A stretch of DNA of 64,000 nt from Sphingomonadaceae bacterium (GTDB lineage: Bacteria; Pseudomonadota; Alphaproteobacteria; Sphingomonadales; Sphingomonadaceae), in assembly GCA_947476425.1 (NCBI GenBank), contig CANJQJ010000002.1, positions 1 to 64,000 of the forward strand, read 5' to 3'. Shown here in pieces: positions 35,720 through 45,305 of this stretch; within the stretch, counting starts at the first letter, position 1, and each line of letters begins with the position of its first letter. The translations under genes were made by a program, and so were the position numbers. Under the pieces are notes generated by a model, which was given only the letters and a program-made list of their open reading frames with translations, did not search any database and was not told the DNA's origin.

Positions 35720-36503
35720 CGGGAAGCTCCATCGACCAGCTTGCGCCGTTGATATGGGATCCGCCGTCAACGAAGATCGTGTTGCCGGTTGTGTAGCGCG
35801 CATCCTCGCTCGCGAGGAAAAGCGCGACGCCGGCAATATCCTCGTCGGGATCGCCGAGGCGGCCCATCGGTGGCGTCGGCAGTGCGGCGGCGAGTTCGGG
35901 GCTGGTCTCGGCGAATTCGCGGAATGCGCGGGTCATCGCGGCCGGGCAGATGATGTTGGCGCAGATCTGGTGCGGCGCCCATTCGCGGGCGATCGTGCGG
36001 GTAAGCGCGCGAAGGGCTTCCTTGCCGACATTATATTCGAGCGTGCCGATATGCGCGTTGGTGCCGTTCAGCGAGCAGATGCTGATGATCCGCCCCCAGC
36101 TCTTGTCCCGCATATGGGGGAAAGCCGCCTTCACCGCCCAGAAACCGGCCCACAAGTTCATCGACAGGCCATATTGCAGCTCGGCGTCGCTCTTGTTCTC
36201 GGCGCGCCGGAAGCTGCCTCCGCCCCAGGCGTTGTTGACGAGAATGTCGACGCCGCCGAAACGCTCAACGGTATCGGCGACCATCGCCTCGACCTGCGCC
36301 TTGTCGGTAACGTCGGTGCGGATGAAATGCGCGCCGTTGCCGATCGCGTCGGCAGCGGCCTGACCGTTTTCGGCGTTGATCTCGGCGATCACGACCCTGG
36401 CGCCTTCATTGGCGAAGCGCCGGGCAATGCCGAGCCCGATCCCCTCGCCGCCGCCGGTAACGATTGCGATCTTGCCGGCGATCCGGCCACTGCTGCTGTT
36501 CAA
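35712..36503 (-). CDS. SDR family oxidoreductase
   Basis: 263-residue classical SDR: cofactor motif VTGGGEGIGLGIA, NNAWGG, catalytic Ser in SICSLNG and YNVGK, then CPAAMTRAF. AEINAEN after the second strand suggests NAD+. TTG start at 36503 with AAGGGA 8 bases upstream. First gene of a tight operon SDR - P450 - molybdopterin oxidoreductase - SDR. It would be expected to oxidise the alcohol made by the P450, but this is inference from position. Confidence 0.9.
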   Translation of the reverse strand: MNSSSGRIAGKIAIVTGGGEGIGLGIARRFANEGARVVIAEINAENGQAAADAIGNGAHFIRTDVTDKAQVEAMVADTVERFGGVDILVNNAWGGGSFRRAENKSDAELQYGLSMNLWAGFWAVKAAFPHMRDKSWGRIISICSLNGTNAHIGTLEYNVGKEALRALTRTIAREWAPHQICANIICPAAMTRAFREFAETSPELAAALPTPPMGRLGDPDEDIAGVALFLASEDARYTTGNTIFVDGGSHINGASWSMELPDD

Positions 36504-36606
36504 GGCTGCTTTCCCTTCAGGATAGTCTCTCCTGATGCAGCGGTGTCACGGCCCGTTTGGCGCGTACCCAATCCAATGGCAGGGTGTGCTTCAAACCGCC
36601 CGGACA

Positions 36607-36638
36607 GCAAAAGGGCCCCGGCGCAATCGCCGAGGCCC
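36607..36638 (-). terminator. Terminator of rpmE
   Basis: On the minus strand an 11-bp stem GGGCCTCGGCG / CGCCGGGGCCC with a 4-base loop and one mismatch is followed by TTTTGCTG. It begins 28 bases after the rpmE stop. Confidence 0.8.
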
Positions 36639-36666
36639 ACTTTGCCAGCAAGTCCGTGAGGACCGC

Positions 36667-36897
36667 TTACTTCTTCGCGAGGCTGAGCCCGCCGAAACGC
36701 TTGTTGAAGCGCGCAACCTGGCCACCGGCATCGAGCAGGCGCTGGTTGCCACCGGTCCAGGCCGGGTGGACGGTGGGATCGATATCGAGCTGGAGCGTGT
36801 CGCCCTCTTTGCCGTAGGTCGAACGCGTCTTGTAGACGGTGCCATCGGTCATCTGGACGTTGATGAAATGATAGTCGGGATGCAGGTCTTTTTTCAC
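36667..36897 (-). CDS. rpmE: 50S ribosomal protein L31
   Basis: 76-residue protein beginning [19 protein letters not shown], with PTVHPAWTG and RFNKRFGGL. It has no cysteines, so it is the zinc-independent form. The start is GTG 36897 with GGAG 8 bases upstream; an upstream extension would add non-family residues. Single gene with its own terminator; 430 bases of repeat-rich DNA lie upstream. Confidence 0.94.
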   Translation of the reverse strand: MKKDLHPDYHFINVQMTDGTVYKTRSTYGKEGDTLQLDIDPTVHPAWTGGNQRLLDAGGQVARFNKRFGGLSLAKK

Positions 36898-37329
36898 GAT
36901 ATATAGCTCCAGAAAAGGCTGGTTACCGACCAGCCGGGGAAGCGGATGGCGCGCTCTACAGGGTGGGGTTGGGTTTGACAAGATGGGGTGGGCTCGTGAT
37001 CCCCCATATGACTCGTCATCCCTGCCCTCCCCCCTTCGTCATCCCGGCGGACGCCGGGATCCACGTTGCGGTGGTCGCACGATCGCGAGACCTGTGGGTC
37101 CATGGATCCGAACTTTCGTCGGGATGACGGGGTGGGGGTTGGGATGACGACGGTGGCGCGTCGGGATGACGATGTGGGCGTTAGGATGAGGAGTCAAGCT
37201 CCATAGGCTACACAGAGGCCCGTACAGCACGATTACGAGTTTCAGCTAGTTGGATAGCCAAAATCAATTCTTCGCGCTGCAGCATACCTCTGAGGCGATT
37301 TAAAGCACATCGGCACCCTTCACCTCACC
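36898..37329. other. Gene-free region between fabZ and rpmE
   Basis: About 430 bases with no credible gene. The middle is occupied by CGTCATCCC/GGGATGACG repeats; 37190-37325 has no recognisable feature. The rpmE promoter should lie close to 36900-36960. Short open frames here simply translate the repeats. Confidence 0.7.
37037..37171. repeat. CGTCATCCC / GGGATGACG repeat cluster
   Basis: CGTCATCCC at 37037 opens a perfect 9-bp palindrome ATCCCGGCG-GA-CGCCGGGAT (37041-37060). The inverted unit GGGATGACG recurs at 37121, 37141 and 37163. Related fragments are at 14079 and 20370. The spaced units allow several alternative hairpins. Confidence 0.75.
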
Positions 37330-37809
37330 TCAACTGGGCGGATCCGCGATCATTGCGGTGAAGCTCGCCTCGGCGGCGAGCTTGCCGTCGACGATCGCTC
37401 GACCGGCGAACTTGCACACCTTGCTTCGCTTCTGGACGAACGAAACCTCGAGATACAGCAGGCAGCCGGGCTCGACCGGGGCGCGGAACTTCGCTTCCTC
37501 GATCGCCATGAAATAGACGAGCTTGCCGGTTCCGGCGAGGCCGAGGGATTCGACGGCGAGCACGCCCGCCGCCTGCGCCAGCGCCTCGACGATCAACACG
37601 CCGGGCATGATCGGGCGGCCAGGGAAATGGCCCTCGAAAAAGCCCTCGTTGATCGTCACCGCCTTGACGGCGCGGATCGATACGTCGGGAATGAGCGTCT
37701 CTACCCGATCGACCAGCAGCATCGGATAACGATGCGGCAGCGCAGCCATCACCCGCTCGATATCAAGCGGGCCGATGGCGGCGCGAGGCGTGGTCTCGCC
37801 ATCCGCCAT
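37330..37809 (-). CDS. fabZ: 3-hydroxyacyl-ACP dehydratase FabZ
   Basis: Dehydrates 3-hydroxyacyl-ACP in fatty acid elongation. 159 residues with [13 protein letters not shown] and the catalytic [21 protein letters not shown] split as [12 protein letters not shown] (His) and EALAQAAG (Glu). ATG 37809, 4 bases after the skp stop. In most Gram-negative bacteria lpxD precedes and lpxA follows this gene; here neither is present. Confidence 0.95.
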   Translation of the reverse strand: MADGETTPRAAIGPLDIERVMAALPHRYPMLLVDRVETLIPDVSIRAVKAVTINEGFFEGHFPGRPIMPGVLIVEALAQAAGVLAVESLGLAGTGKLVYFMAIEEAKFRAPVEPGCLLYLEVSFVQKRSKVCKFAGRAIVDGKLAAEASFTAMIADPPS

Positions 37810-37813
37810 ATGC

Positions 37814-38404
37814 TTAGCGGCCCGAAGCTGGTGCGCCGGAGACTGGCTGGCCAGGCTGCCAGTTCGCCGGTGGCGTGATCGAGACGGTCTTGACCAGCGT
37901 GTTGAGCTGGTTGGTGATCTCGGACGTCAGGTTTGCATCGGGAGCAACCGCCAGCGTGGTATCGGGCTGGAGGATGATCTTGACGCCCTTGGCCGTCATC
38001 GCCGCCTTAATCGCCTCGGACAGCTTCTCGCCGACCTGGGCCTGCGCATAGCTGGTCGGACGGCCGAACGGCGCCGCAAGAGCCTGCAGTTCGCGCTGTG
38101 CGCTCGCCTGCTGGGTGCGGAAAACATTGACCTTGGCTTCAAGCGTCGCGCGCGGCGTTGCAGGGTTCTTCTGCATGCCCTCGATTTCGGCCTGGAGCGG
38201 CTTGAGCTGGCCTTCGAGAGCCTGCTGGCGCGCGTTGAAGGCGTCGATCTGCTTGCCGTACAGCGTCTTGATCTGGCCCTGAGCGGCCTGATAGGCCGAT
38301 GACTGGGCGATCGCCCCGTCGATATCGGCAACCGCGACCTGCGCGACGGCAGGCGTGGCGGCAATCGCAGCGGCAACCGCTGCGGCAGTAAGCATTTTTT
38401 TCAT
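37814..38404 (-). CDS. skp: OmpH/Skp family periplasmic chaperone
   Basis: 196 residues: signal peptide [20 protein letters not shown] with cleavage near AVAQ, then a short beta strand ([13 protein letters not shown]) and two long helices forming the tentacle arms (about 35-125), ending in [13 protein letters not shown]. Binds unfolded outer membrane proteins on their way to BamA. Its ATG overlaps the bamA stop by 1 base. The C-terminal tail is Pro/Gly-rich ([19 protein letters not shown]) and longer than in E. coli. Confidence 0.92.
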   Translation of the reverse strand: MKKMLTAAAVAAAIAATPAVAQVAVADIDGAIAQSSAYQAAQGQIKTLYGKQIDAFNARQQALEGQLKPLQAEIEGMQKNPATPRATLEAKVNVFRTQQASAQRELQALAAPFGRPTSYAQAQVGEKLSEAIKAAMTAKGVKIILQPDTTLAVAPDANLTSEITNQLNTLVKTVSITPPANWQPGQPVSGAPASGR

Positions 38405-41025
38405 CAGAATTGCGTCCCTACGTTGAACGTGAACAATTTGGTCTGGTCTCCGGGCTCCTTGAGCAGAGCCTTCGCGATATCGATCCGGAAGGGCCCGAAC
38501 GGTGAATTCCAGTTGACGCCGAAGCCGATCGAAAGACGCGGCTTCGCGGAGTTACCCTGGAAAAATTCCGCGAATGCGGGAATCGTTGTTTTATAAAGGC
38601 TGTAGGTGCCCGTGCAGCCACCGGACGGGATAGGAATGATCGAAGTGCCGTTGGTGCATTGCTGGAGGCCATTCGCATCAAGGATCGGGCGATCCTGGCC
38701 TGTCGGCAAATTCTGAAGTTGGCTTGGATCCACCTTGGTACCCCAGACAGCGCCTGCATCCATAAAGATCGAAGGCCGCAGACCCATTTCGCGCCCACCG
38801 GCACCCAACGGAATTTCCAGCTCGAGGCGGCCGAGATAATAGGCCTTGCCGCCAAGCGCGTCGTCCGTCTGTTGCGTGGTAAATGCCGGCGGTATCGTCG
38901 TGGACGTCGTGTCGTAGAATCTGCGAGTGATGCGCGGGCCGACGCCGCGAATGTCGAAACCACGGATCTGCGGTTCACCAAGGAAGAAGCGGTCGGTCAA
39001 GCGCACCGGCTGGCCGAGGCCAGCGATGATCCCGCCTTCAAGACCTGCGGAGAAGATGAAGCCCTTGCCGATGCCCCAATATTTCTTGGCGTTGATCGTC
39101 GTGCGGATATAGCGGACGTCGCCGCCAAGCCCAGCCAGATCCTGGCTGAACACCACGCGATTGCCATGGCTTGGGCGAATGCGGTTGTTGAGATTGTCGT
39201 AAACCAGCGAATAGCCGACCGATGAGGTCGTCTTGTTGCCGATAGCTTCGCACAGATAGCGCCCGGCGAGCAGTGGATCGCACACGCCGTTGAAATAATA
39301 AGTGAACTTGTCCAGCGAGACATTGTCGAAGGTCAGGCCGTAGCGAAGCGCCATCTGGATATATTCGGTGATCGGCACGCCGAGGCGGACCTGGAAGCCA
39401 GTGCTGATCTGGTTGTAGGTGGTCTTGCGATCGCTGCCGTTGCCGTTCTGGAAATTGAACGAGTTATAGTCGCGCCGGAAGACGTCGACGCCGAACGCGA
39501 TATTCTTGTCGAAGACATAAGGCTCGGTGAAGCCGAGTTCGAGCGACTTCGAATAGGCCGAATAATTCACGCTGGCGCGGACTTCCTGTCCCTTGCCCAT
39601 GAAGTTGCGCTCGCGGATCGAGAGATCGACGATGAATTTCTCAAGCGAGGAGAAGCCAGCGGAAACCTGAAGCTCGCCGGTCGATTTTTCCTCGACATTG
39701 GCTTCCAGGATAATTCGATCGGGCGCCGAGCCCTTCTTCTGCTCGATTTCCAGCTTATCCTGGAAATAGCCGAGACCCTGGATACGATCGCGCGAGCGCT
39801 TCACCCGGAAGGTGTTGAAGGCATCGCCCTCGGCAAGCCGCATCTCGCGCCGCACGACCTTGTCGCGCGTGTGGGTATTGCCGTTGATGTCGATGCGCTC
39901 GACATAGACGCGGGGCGCATCGGCGAGGTTGAACGTCACCGTCATCGTCCGCGCATCCTTATCGCGGTCGAAGTTCGGGTGGATGTCGGTGAAGGCGTAG
40001 CCGAACGTGCCGGCGGTCTCGGTCAGGTAATCGACGGTGTCCTCGACCGACTTGGCGTTGTACCACTGGCCCTTCTTGATCTTGATCAGCGGGCGCAGTC
40101 GTTCGGGCTTGAGATCGCGAATGCTGCTTTCGAGCGTCACGTCGCCGAACTTGTAGCGCTCGCCTTCCTCGACGACATAGGTGATGTTGAAATCGCGCTT
40201 GTCGGGGGTGAGTTCGGCGACCGCCGAGATAACCCGGAAATCGGCATAGCCGTTGGTCAGGTAATATTGGCGCAGCTTCTGCTGGTCATAAGCGAGGCGA
40301 TCGGGATCATAGGTCGTTCCCGACGAGAATATCTTGGTGAGGCCGACCTGCTTGGTCGCCATCTGGCCGCGCAGATTGCCATCGGAAAAGGCCTTGTTGC
40401 CGATGATGTTGATCTTGCGGACCTTGGACTTGTCGCCCTCGTGGATCTCGAACACGACATCGACGCGATTCTGGTCGAGCATCACCATCTTGGGATCGAT
40501 CGTCGCGGCGAAGCGGCCCTGGCGACGATAAAGCTCGATGATGCGTGCGACGTCGGCGCGAACCTTGGAGCGGCTGAAGATCTGGCGCGGCGCGAGATGG
40601 ATCTCGGGCCGGATCTTCTCTTCCTTGATTCGCTTGTTGCCCTCGAGCACGATCCGGTTGATCACCGGATTTTCCTTTACCTGGATCGTGAGCGCGCCGT
40701 TATCGTCGCGGATCTGGACGTCGGTGAACAGCTCGGTCGCGTAAAGATCCTTGAGCGCCTTGTCGATCGTCTCGCGGGTGTAAGGCTGCCCGGCGCGCAG
40801 ATCGATATAGGAGCGGACCGTTTCGGGCTCGAGTCGCTGCGAGCCTTCGACCCCAAGGGTCTTGATGAGCTGCGGGGTGGCTGGGCCGACCACCGGCACT
40901 GGAGCAGGCGCCGGGGCTGCGACCGGGAGCGCCTGCGCCCACAGTGGAGCGCCACCAAGCGTCGTGGATACAAGCAGGGCTGCGGTCAGGGCGCCGCATT
41001 TCATTCGTGCAGTTTTTGTCGTCAC
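38404..41025 (-). CDS. bamA: Outer membrane assembly factor BamA
   Basis: 873 residues: signal peptide, five POTRA domains (for example VEGSQRLEPETVRSYIDLRAGQ at the first, cited here as EGSQRLEPETVRSY), and a C-terminal barrel with the conserved lid motif seen as RGFDIRGVGPR, ending in NVGTQF with the terminal Phe. Inserts beta-barrel proteins, such as the porin at 1396, into the outer membrane. GTG 41025 chosen, with GGAAG/GAGGG upstream; ATG 41004 is an alternative without a clear binding site. Lies between rseP and skp. Confidence 0.95.
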   Translation of the reverse strand: MTTKTARMKCGALTAALLVSTTLGGAPLWAQALPVAAPAPAPVPVVGPATPQLIKTLGVEGSQRLEPETVRSYIDLRAGQPYTRETIDKALKDLYATELFTDVQIRDDNGALTIQVKENPVINRIVLEGNKRIKEEKIRPEIHLAPRQIFSRSKVRADVARIIELYRRQGRFAATIDPKMVMLDQNRVDVVFEIHEGDKSKVRKINIIGNKAFSDGNLRGQMATKQVGLTKIFSSGTTYDPDRLAYDQQKLRQYYLTNGYADFRVISAVAELTPDKRDFNITYVVEEGERYKFGDVTLESSIRDLKPERLRPLIKIKKGQWYNAKSVEDTVDYLTETAGTFGYAFTDIHPNFDRDKDARTMTVTFNLADAPRVYVERIDINGNTHTRDKVVRREMRLAEGDAFNTFRVKRSRDRIQGLGYFQDKLEIEQKKGSAPDRIILEANVEEKSTGELQVSAGFSSLEKFIVDLSIRERNFMGKGQEVRASVNYSAYSKSLELGFTEPYVFDKNIAFGVDVFRRDYNSFNFQNGNGSDRKTTYNQISTGFQVRLGVPITEYIQMALRYGLTFDNVSLDKFTYYFNGVCDPLLAGRYLCEAIGNKTTSSVGYSLVYDNLNNRIRPSHGNRVVFSQDLAGLGGDVRYIRTTINAKKYWGIGKGFIFSAGLEGGIIAGLGQPVRLTDRFFLGEPQIRGFDIRGVGPRITRRFYDTTSTTIPPAFTTQQTDDALGGKAYYLGRLELEIPLGAGGREMGLRPSIFMDAGAVWGTKVDPSQLQNLPTGQDRPILDANGLQQCTNGTSIIPIPSGGCTGTYSLYKTTIPAFAEFFQGNSAKPRLSIGFGVNWNSPFGPFRIDIAKALLKEPGDQTKLFTFNVGTQF

Positions 41026-41095
41026 GCGCTTCCGCCCTCACCTTGGATGGGCACCGGCAACCTTCTGCCGGAACCTGTGCGCATGCCCTGCCCGA

Positions 41096-42235
41096 TCAGC
41101 TTCGTCCGATCAACCCAGCAAGATGATCCCACAGGCCGAATGACACGAGATCGTTGAGGGTGACGAACAACATCAGCCCAAGCAGCAACGCCAGTCCGGA
41201 TCGGAAAGCCCATTCCTGGACTACCGGGCTGAGCGGGCGGCGACGAGCTGCCTCGATCGCATAGAAGAAGAGATGACCACCATCGAGCAACGGCACTGGA
41301 AGAAGATTGATGAACCCCAGATTTATGGAAATCATCGCCATGAACTCTACCAGCGCCGCAGCGCCCAAAGTCGCCTGCTGTCCGGAATATTGCGCGATCT
41401 TGAGCGGCCCCCCGAGCTCCGATACGGAGCGCCGCCCGCTGATCACCTGGCCGAGCGTATCGACCATCATCTTCACCATGCTGCCGGTGTGCCGAATCGC
41501 TGCGCCAAGCACCTGCGGCGGCGCGAGCGGAACGACGGTCTGCCCCGCCGGGCCGATGCCGAGCAAGCCACGGCGGAATTCATTGCCGAAGCGATCGCGT
41601 TCGACCAGCGTCGTCGGCGTCGCGGTCAGGGTCAGGGCATGACCGGCGCGAACGATGCTGACCTGCATCGTCTGTTCGGGGCGAATGCTCACGATCGCTG
41701 CGATATCCTCGAAACGCTCGATCAGGCTGCCGTCGATAGCGGCGATGCGATCCCCGGGCTTGATGCCAGCCTTGTCCGCCGCGGATTTGGCCTCGACCAC
41801 CGCGACGACTGGCGAAGTCCTTGGTTCGCCATAGACAGCAAAGAATGCCGAGAAGATCGCGATCGCGACGAGGAAGTTGGCAAGCGGCCCGCCAAGCACG
41901 ATCAGTGAGCGCTGCCAAAGCGGCTTGGCCTGGAAGGTCTGCTTGCGAAGATCGGGCGGCAATGCCAGCCACGCTTCGCTTGGCGTGCTCGCCGGGTTCA
42001 TGTCGCCGGCGAATTTCACGAAACCGCCAAGCGGCATCCAGCCGACCTTCCAGCGCGTGCCGCGCTTGTCGGTCCAGCCGAAAATCTCGCGGCCGAAGCC
42101 GATCGAGAAAATATCCGCCTTCACGCCGCACCACCGACCGATCAGGTAATGACCAAGCTCATGGATGAAGATCAGCGGCCCGATAACGAACAGGAAGCTG
42201 ATCACGGTCATTGAGATGCCGGGAGAATCGGTCAC
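41096..42235 (-). CDS. rseP: RIP metalloprotease RseP (site-2 protease)
   Basis: Intramembrane zinc protease releasing envelope-stress sigma factors by cutting anti-sigma factors. 379 residues with HELGH in the first membrane segment (zinc ligands and catalytic Glu), a PDZ domain around VEAKSAADKAGIKPGDRIAAI, and the second zinc motif LLDGGH in NLLPVPLLDGGH. GTG 42235 overlaps the dxr stop by 4 bases; an ATG eight codons in is possible. Confidence 0.94.
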   Translation of the reverse strand: MTDSPGISMTVISFLFVIGPLIFIHELGHYLIGRWCGVKADIFSIGFGREIFGWTDKRGTRWKVGWMPLGGFVKFAGDMNPASTPSEAWLALPPDLRKQTFQAKPLWQRSLIVLGGPLANFLVAIAIFSAFFAVYGEPRTSPVVAVVEAKSAADKAGIKPGDRIAAIDGSLIERFEDIAAIVSIRPEQTMQVSIVRAGHALTLTATPTTLVERDRFGNEFRRGLLGIGPAGQTVVPLAPPQVLGAAIRHTGSMVKMMVDTLGQVISGRRSVSELGGPLKIAQYSGQQATLGAAALVEFMAMISINLGFINLLPVPLLDGGHLFFYAIEAARRRPLSPVVQEWAFRSGLALLLGLMLFVTLNDLVSFGLWDHLAGLIGRS

Positions 42236-43395
42236 GCCGCGAGGGCCTCCATCATTTGCCAGGCGGTTGCCCGGCTCCCCGAATCAATCGCGAAAACGTC
42301 CTCGATCGCAAGGGGTGCAGGCGGGTCATAGCGGTCGAGAACTTTACCGACGATGAAGGCGATATCGAGGAACCCGATCCTGCCAGCAAGGAAGGCAGCA
42401 ACCGCCACTTCGTTTGCCGCATTGAGTATCGCCGGGCGAGCGCCGCCCGCCTCGAGCGCTTCGCGCGCCAGGTCGAGCGCTGGAAAGCGCACTGGATCGG
42501 GCGCCTCGAAGTCGAGCCTCGCGATCGCGGCAAGATCGAGGCGCGGGCTTGGGGTTTCCATCCGTGCCGGCCAAGCCAGCGTGTGCCCGATCGGCGTACG
42601 CATATCTGGCGTGCCAAGCTGGGCGAGCACCGATCCGTCGATATATTCGACCATCGAATGGATCACCGACTGGGGATGGACGAGGATCTCGAATCGATCC
42701 GCGCCCACCGGGAACAGGTGATGAGCCTCGATCAGCTCGAGCCCCTTGTTCATCAGGGTCGCCGAATCGACCGAGATCTTCGCGCCCATCGACCAGTTCG
42801 GATGGCGCACCGCCTGCGCGGGGGTCACGCGGGCCATGTCGGCAAGGCTCATCGTGCGGAACGGCCCGCCGCTCGCGGTGAGGATGATCTTCGACACCCG
42901 GGAGGGATCCTCATGGTCGAAGCACTGGAAGATCGCATTATGCTCCGAATCGACCGGCAGCAGCCGAGCCCCGCTTTCGCGTGTTGCCGCGAGCATCACC
43001 GGACCTGCGGATACGAGCGATTCCTTGTTGGCCAGCGCCACCGTCCGGCCACGCCGGATCGCAGCCATTGTTGGCGCAAGCCCGGCAATCCCGACGATCG
43101 ACGCCATCGTCCAATCGGCATCCATGGCGGCTGCATCGACGAGAGCACCCTCGCCCGCGCCACAGGCGATGCCCGATCCGGAGAGCGCCTCGGCAAGCGC
43201 ATCGCCAAGCGCTGCGTCGCCGATCGCGGCGAAGCGAGCGCCGGTGCGCCGCGCTGCATCGGCAAGGCCGGCAACGTCGCTGTTGGCGGTCAGCGCGACG
43301 ACTTCGTGGAGATCGCTATTCCGCTCGACGAGATCGAGCGTCGAAGTCCCGATCGATCCGGTAGCGCCCAGGATTGAGATGGTGCGACGGCTCAT
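42232..43395 (-). CDS. dxr: 1-deoxy-D-xylulose 5-phosphate reductoisomerase
   Basis: Second step of the MEP isoprenoid pathway, converting DXP to MEP with NADPH. 387 residues with ILGATGSIGTSTL for NADPH, ALANKESLVSAG, LLPVDSEHNAIFQ and TASGGPF, then MNKGLELIEAHHLF. Start at ATG 43395 (MSRRTISILGATG), overlapping the cdsA stop by 4 bases; upstream codons lie in cdsA in another frame. Together with ispDF it shows a MEP-type pathway. Confidence 0.95.
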   Translation of the reverse strand: MSRRTISILGATGSIGTSTLDLVERNSDLHEVVALTANSDVAGLADAARRTGARFAAIGDAALGDALAEALSGSGIACGAGEGALVDAAAMDADWTMASIVGIAGLAPTMAAIRRGRTVALANKESLVSAGPVMLAATRESGARLLPVDSEHNAIFQCFDHEDPSRVSKIILTASGGPFRTMSLADMARVTPAQAVRHPNWSMGAKISVDSATLMNKGLELIEAHHLFPVGADRFEILVHPQSVIHSMVEYIDGSVLAQLGTPDMRTPIGHTLAWPARMETPSPRLDLAAIARLDFEAPDPVRFPALDLAREALEAGGARPAILNAANEVAVAAFLAGRIGFLDIAFIVGKVLDRYDPPAPLAIEDVFAIDSGSRATAWQMMEALAA

Positions 43396-44021
43396 AACAG
43401 ACCGGACCATAGCAGCAGCCCCATCACCGAAGCTACCGGAACAAGTCCGTCGAGCCGATCTAATGCCCCGCCATGCCCCGGCAGGATCGCGCCGCTGTCC
43501 TTCACACCGGCGCGCCGCTTGAGCCAGCTCTCGAAAAAATCGCCAGCCTGCGCGAGAATCGCGAGCGGGGCACCAAGCCAAACGCAGGGCGCGGGCAGGT
43601 CGAAATGACGCGCAACGAATGCGCCGATCAGGCCTGCGGCGATCATGCCGCCGATCAGACCGGACCAGGTCTTGGAAGGGCTGATCGCAGGCGCGAGCTT
43701 GGGGCCGCCAATTGCCCGGCCAGTGAAATAGGCGCCGATATCGGTGCCCCAGACGATCAGGAAGGTCCAAAAAGTCAGCGCGAAGCCCTGGCTCGAATCG
43801 CGCAGCAGAAGCAATCCGATCACCGGCAGGATCAGGTAGGGCAGCCCGAACCAGCGCAGCCCTGCCCCTGCCCGGCTAGTCAGCCGCAGCCACTCGCCCG
43901 CCATCAGGAAGGCCGCGACTGCGACGAGGATTCGAAACGGCCAGCCACCGAACCAGAGGCAGGCCACCGCGACGATGATCATGACGATCCCCGATGCGGC
44001 GCGCACCGCGAGTTCGTTCAC
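43392..44021 (-). CDS. cdsA: Phosphatidate cytidylyltransferase
   Basis: Makes CDP-diacylglycerol, precursor of all phospholipids, at the inner membrane. 209 residues, several membrane helices, DIGAYFTGRAIGGPKLAPAISPSKTWSG, cited here as GRAIGGPKLAP and ISPSKTWSG, and the family signature GVKDSGAILPGHGGALDRLD. Shorter than E. coli CdsA (about 285 residues) but typical of alphaproteobacteria. GTG 44021 overlaps uppS by 4 bases. Its product feeds pssA and psd at 48401-49935. Confidence 0.93.
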   Translation of the reverse strand: MNELAVRAASGIVMIIVAVACLWFGGWPFRILVAVAAFLMAGEWLRLTSRAGAGLRWFGLPYLILPVIGLLLLRDSSQGFALTFWTFLIVWGTDIGAYFTGRAIGGPKLAPAISPSKTWSGLIGGMIAAGLIGAFVARHFDLPAPCVWLGAPLAILAQAGDFFESWLKRRAGVKDSGAILPGHGGALDRLDGLVPVASVMGLLLWSGLL

Positions 44022-44749
44022 AGCCCACCGTAGCGGCGTTCGCGGCGGCCGAAATCGGCAACCGCTTCCGCCAGGGCTTCGGCGCCGAAATCGGGCCAGA
44101 GCGTGTCGACGAACAGCAATTCGGCATAAGCCGCCTGCCAGAGCAGGAAATTGGAAAGCCGCCGCTCGCCCGACGTGCGAATCAGCAGATCGAGGGGCGG
44201 CAGGCCGTTGGTATCGAGCCGCTGCTCGATCGCTTCCATGTCGATCGCTTCCGGGGCGACACCGTCGGCGACGATCGAGCGGACGGCGCGGACGATCTCG
44301 TCCTGCGCGCCATAGTTGAGCGCGATCGCCAGCGTCATACCCGTGTTTGGGGCGGTGCGCGCCATCGCTTCGTCCAGCATCTTCACGAGATCCGGGCCGA
44401 AGCGATGATATTCGCCGATGATCCGGAGCCTGATGCCATTGCCGTGCAGCGCGTCGAGTTCCTGCCCGAGATAGTGGCGAAGCAGCCCCATCAGGTCCGA
44501 GATCTCGTCGGCCGGGCGGCGCCAGTTCTCGGACGAGAAAGCATAGAGCGTCAGCGCCTCGATGCCCATTTCGGCCGCAGCCTTGACCGTCGCTCGCACT
44601 GCCTCGGCGCCGCGCTTGTGACCGGCGAGACGCGGCAGGAAGCGCGCCTTGGCCCAGCGCCCATTGCCATCCATGATGATCGCGACATGGCGGGGAAGCG
44701 TAGCGCCCCCACCCTGCCCTGCCACCGGATGAACGGCTGCGCGGGTCAC
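44018..44749 (-). CDS. uppS: Undecaprenyl diphosphate synthase
   Basis: cis-Prenyltransferase making the C55 lipid carrier for peptidoglycan and surface glycans. 243 residues with [15 protein letters not shown] (catalytic Asp), [21 protein letters not shown] and [18 protein letters not shown]. It uses isopentenyl diphosphate from the MEP pathway. GTG 44749 overlaps the frr stop by 4 bases. Confidence 0.95.
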   Translation of the reverse strand: MTRAAVHPVAGQGGGATLPRHVAIIMDGNGRWAKARFLPRLAGHKRGAEAVRATVKAAAEMGIEALTLYAFSSENWRRPADEISDLMGLLRHYLGQELDALHGNGIRLRIIGEYHRFGPDLVKMLDEAMARTAPNTGMTLAIALNYGAQDEIVRAVRSIVADGVAPEAIDMEAIEQRLDTNGLPPLDLLIRTSGERRLSNFLLWQAAYAELLFVDTLWPDFGAEALAEAVADFGRRERRYGGL

Positions 44750-45303
44750 TTGCCCAGGATTTCCTTTTCCTTGCCCGATGCCGTGGTGTCGATGTCGGCG
44801 ATCGTGGAGTCGGTTGCCTTCTGCACTTCGGTTTCGAGGCGCTTGCGCTCGTCTTCGCTGATCACGCCCTTCTTCTCGTCGATCTTGAGCGAATCCATGC
44901 CGTCGCGGCGGACGTTGCGAACCGCGATCTTGGCCTTCTCGGCATATTGGCCGGCGAGCTTGGCGAGTTCCTTGCGGCGCTCCTCGGTCAAATCAGGGAT
45001 CGGCAGGCGCAGCGTCTGGCCATCGGTAATCGGATTGAGGCCGAGGCCAGCCGAGCGAATCGCCTTTTCCACCGGGCCGACATTGGATTTGTCCCAGACC
45101 TGCACCGAGATCAGCCGAGGCTCGGGCGCCGTCACGGTCGCCACCTGGTTGATCGGCATGTGCGCGCCATAGACTTCAACGGATACCGGATCGAGCAGCG
45201 TCGTTGTTGCGCGGCCGGTGCGAAGCCCGCCGAGATCATGCCTGAGCGATTCGACTGCGCCATGCATGCGGCGTTCGATATCGGCCTTGTCATAGGCTGC
45301 CAT
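44746..45303 (-). CDS. frr: Ribosome recycling factor
   Basis: Splits post-termination ribosomes with EF-G. 185 residues, the canonical length, with [27 protein letters not shown] and ERRKELAK; long three-helix bundle. ATG 45303 ([12 protein letters not shown]) has AGGGA 8 bases upstream; a GTG two codons earlier overlaps the pyrH stop but is too close to that site. Follows pyrH directly. Confidence 0.95.
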   Translation of the reverse strand: MAAYDKADIERRMHGAVESLRHDLGGLRTGRATTTLLDPVSVEVYGAHMPINQVATVTAPEPRLISVQVWDKSNVGPVEKAIRSAGLGLNPITDGQTLRLPIPDLTEERRKELAKLAGQYAEKAKIAVRNVRRDGMDSLKIDEKKGVISEDERKRLETEVQKATDSTIADIDTTASGKEKEILGK

Positions 45304-45305
45304 CT

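Noticed and set aside
37039-37230. 63-codon frame in the fabZ-rpmE gap
   Set aside because: Translation of the CGTCATCCC repeats only.
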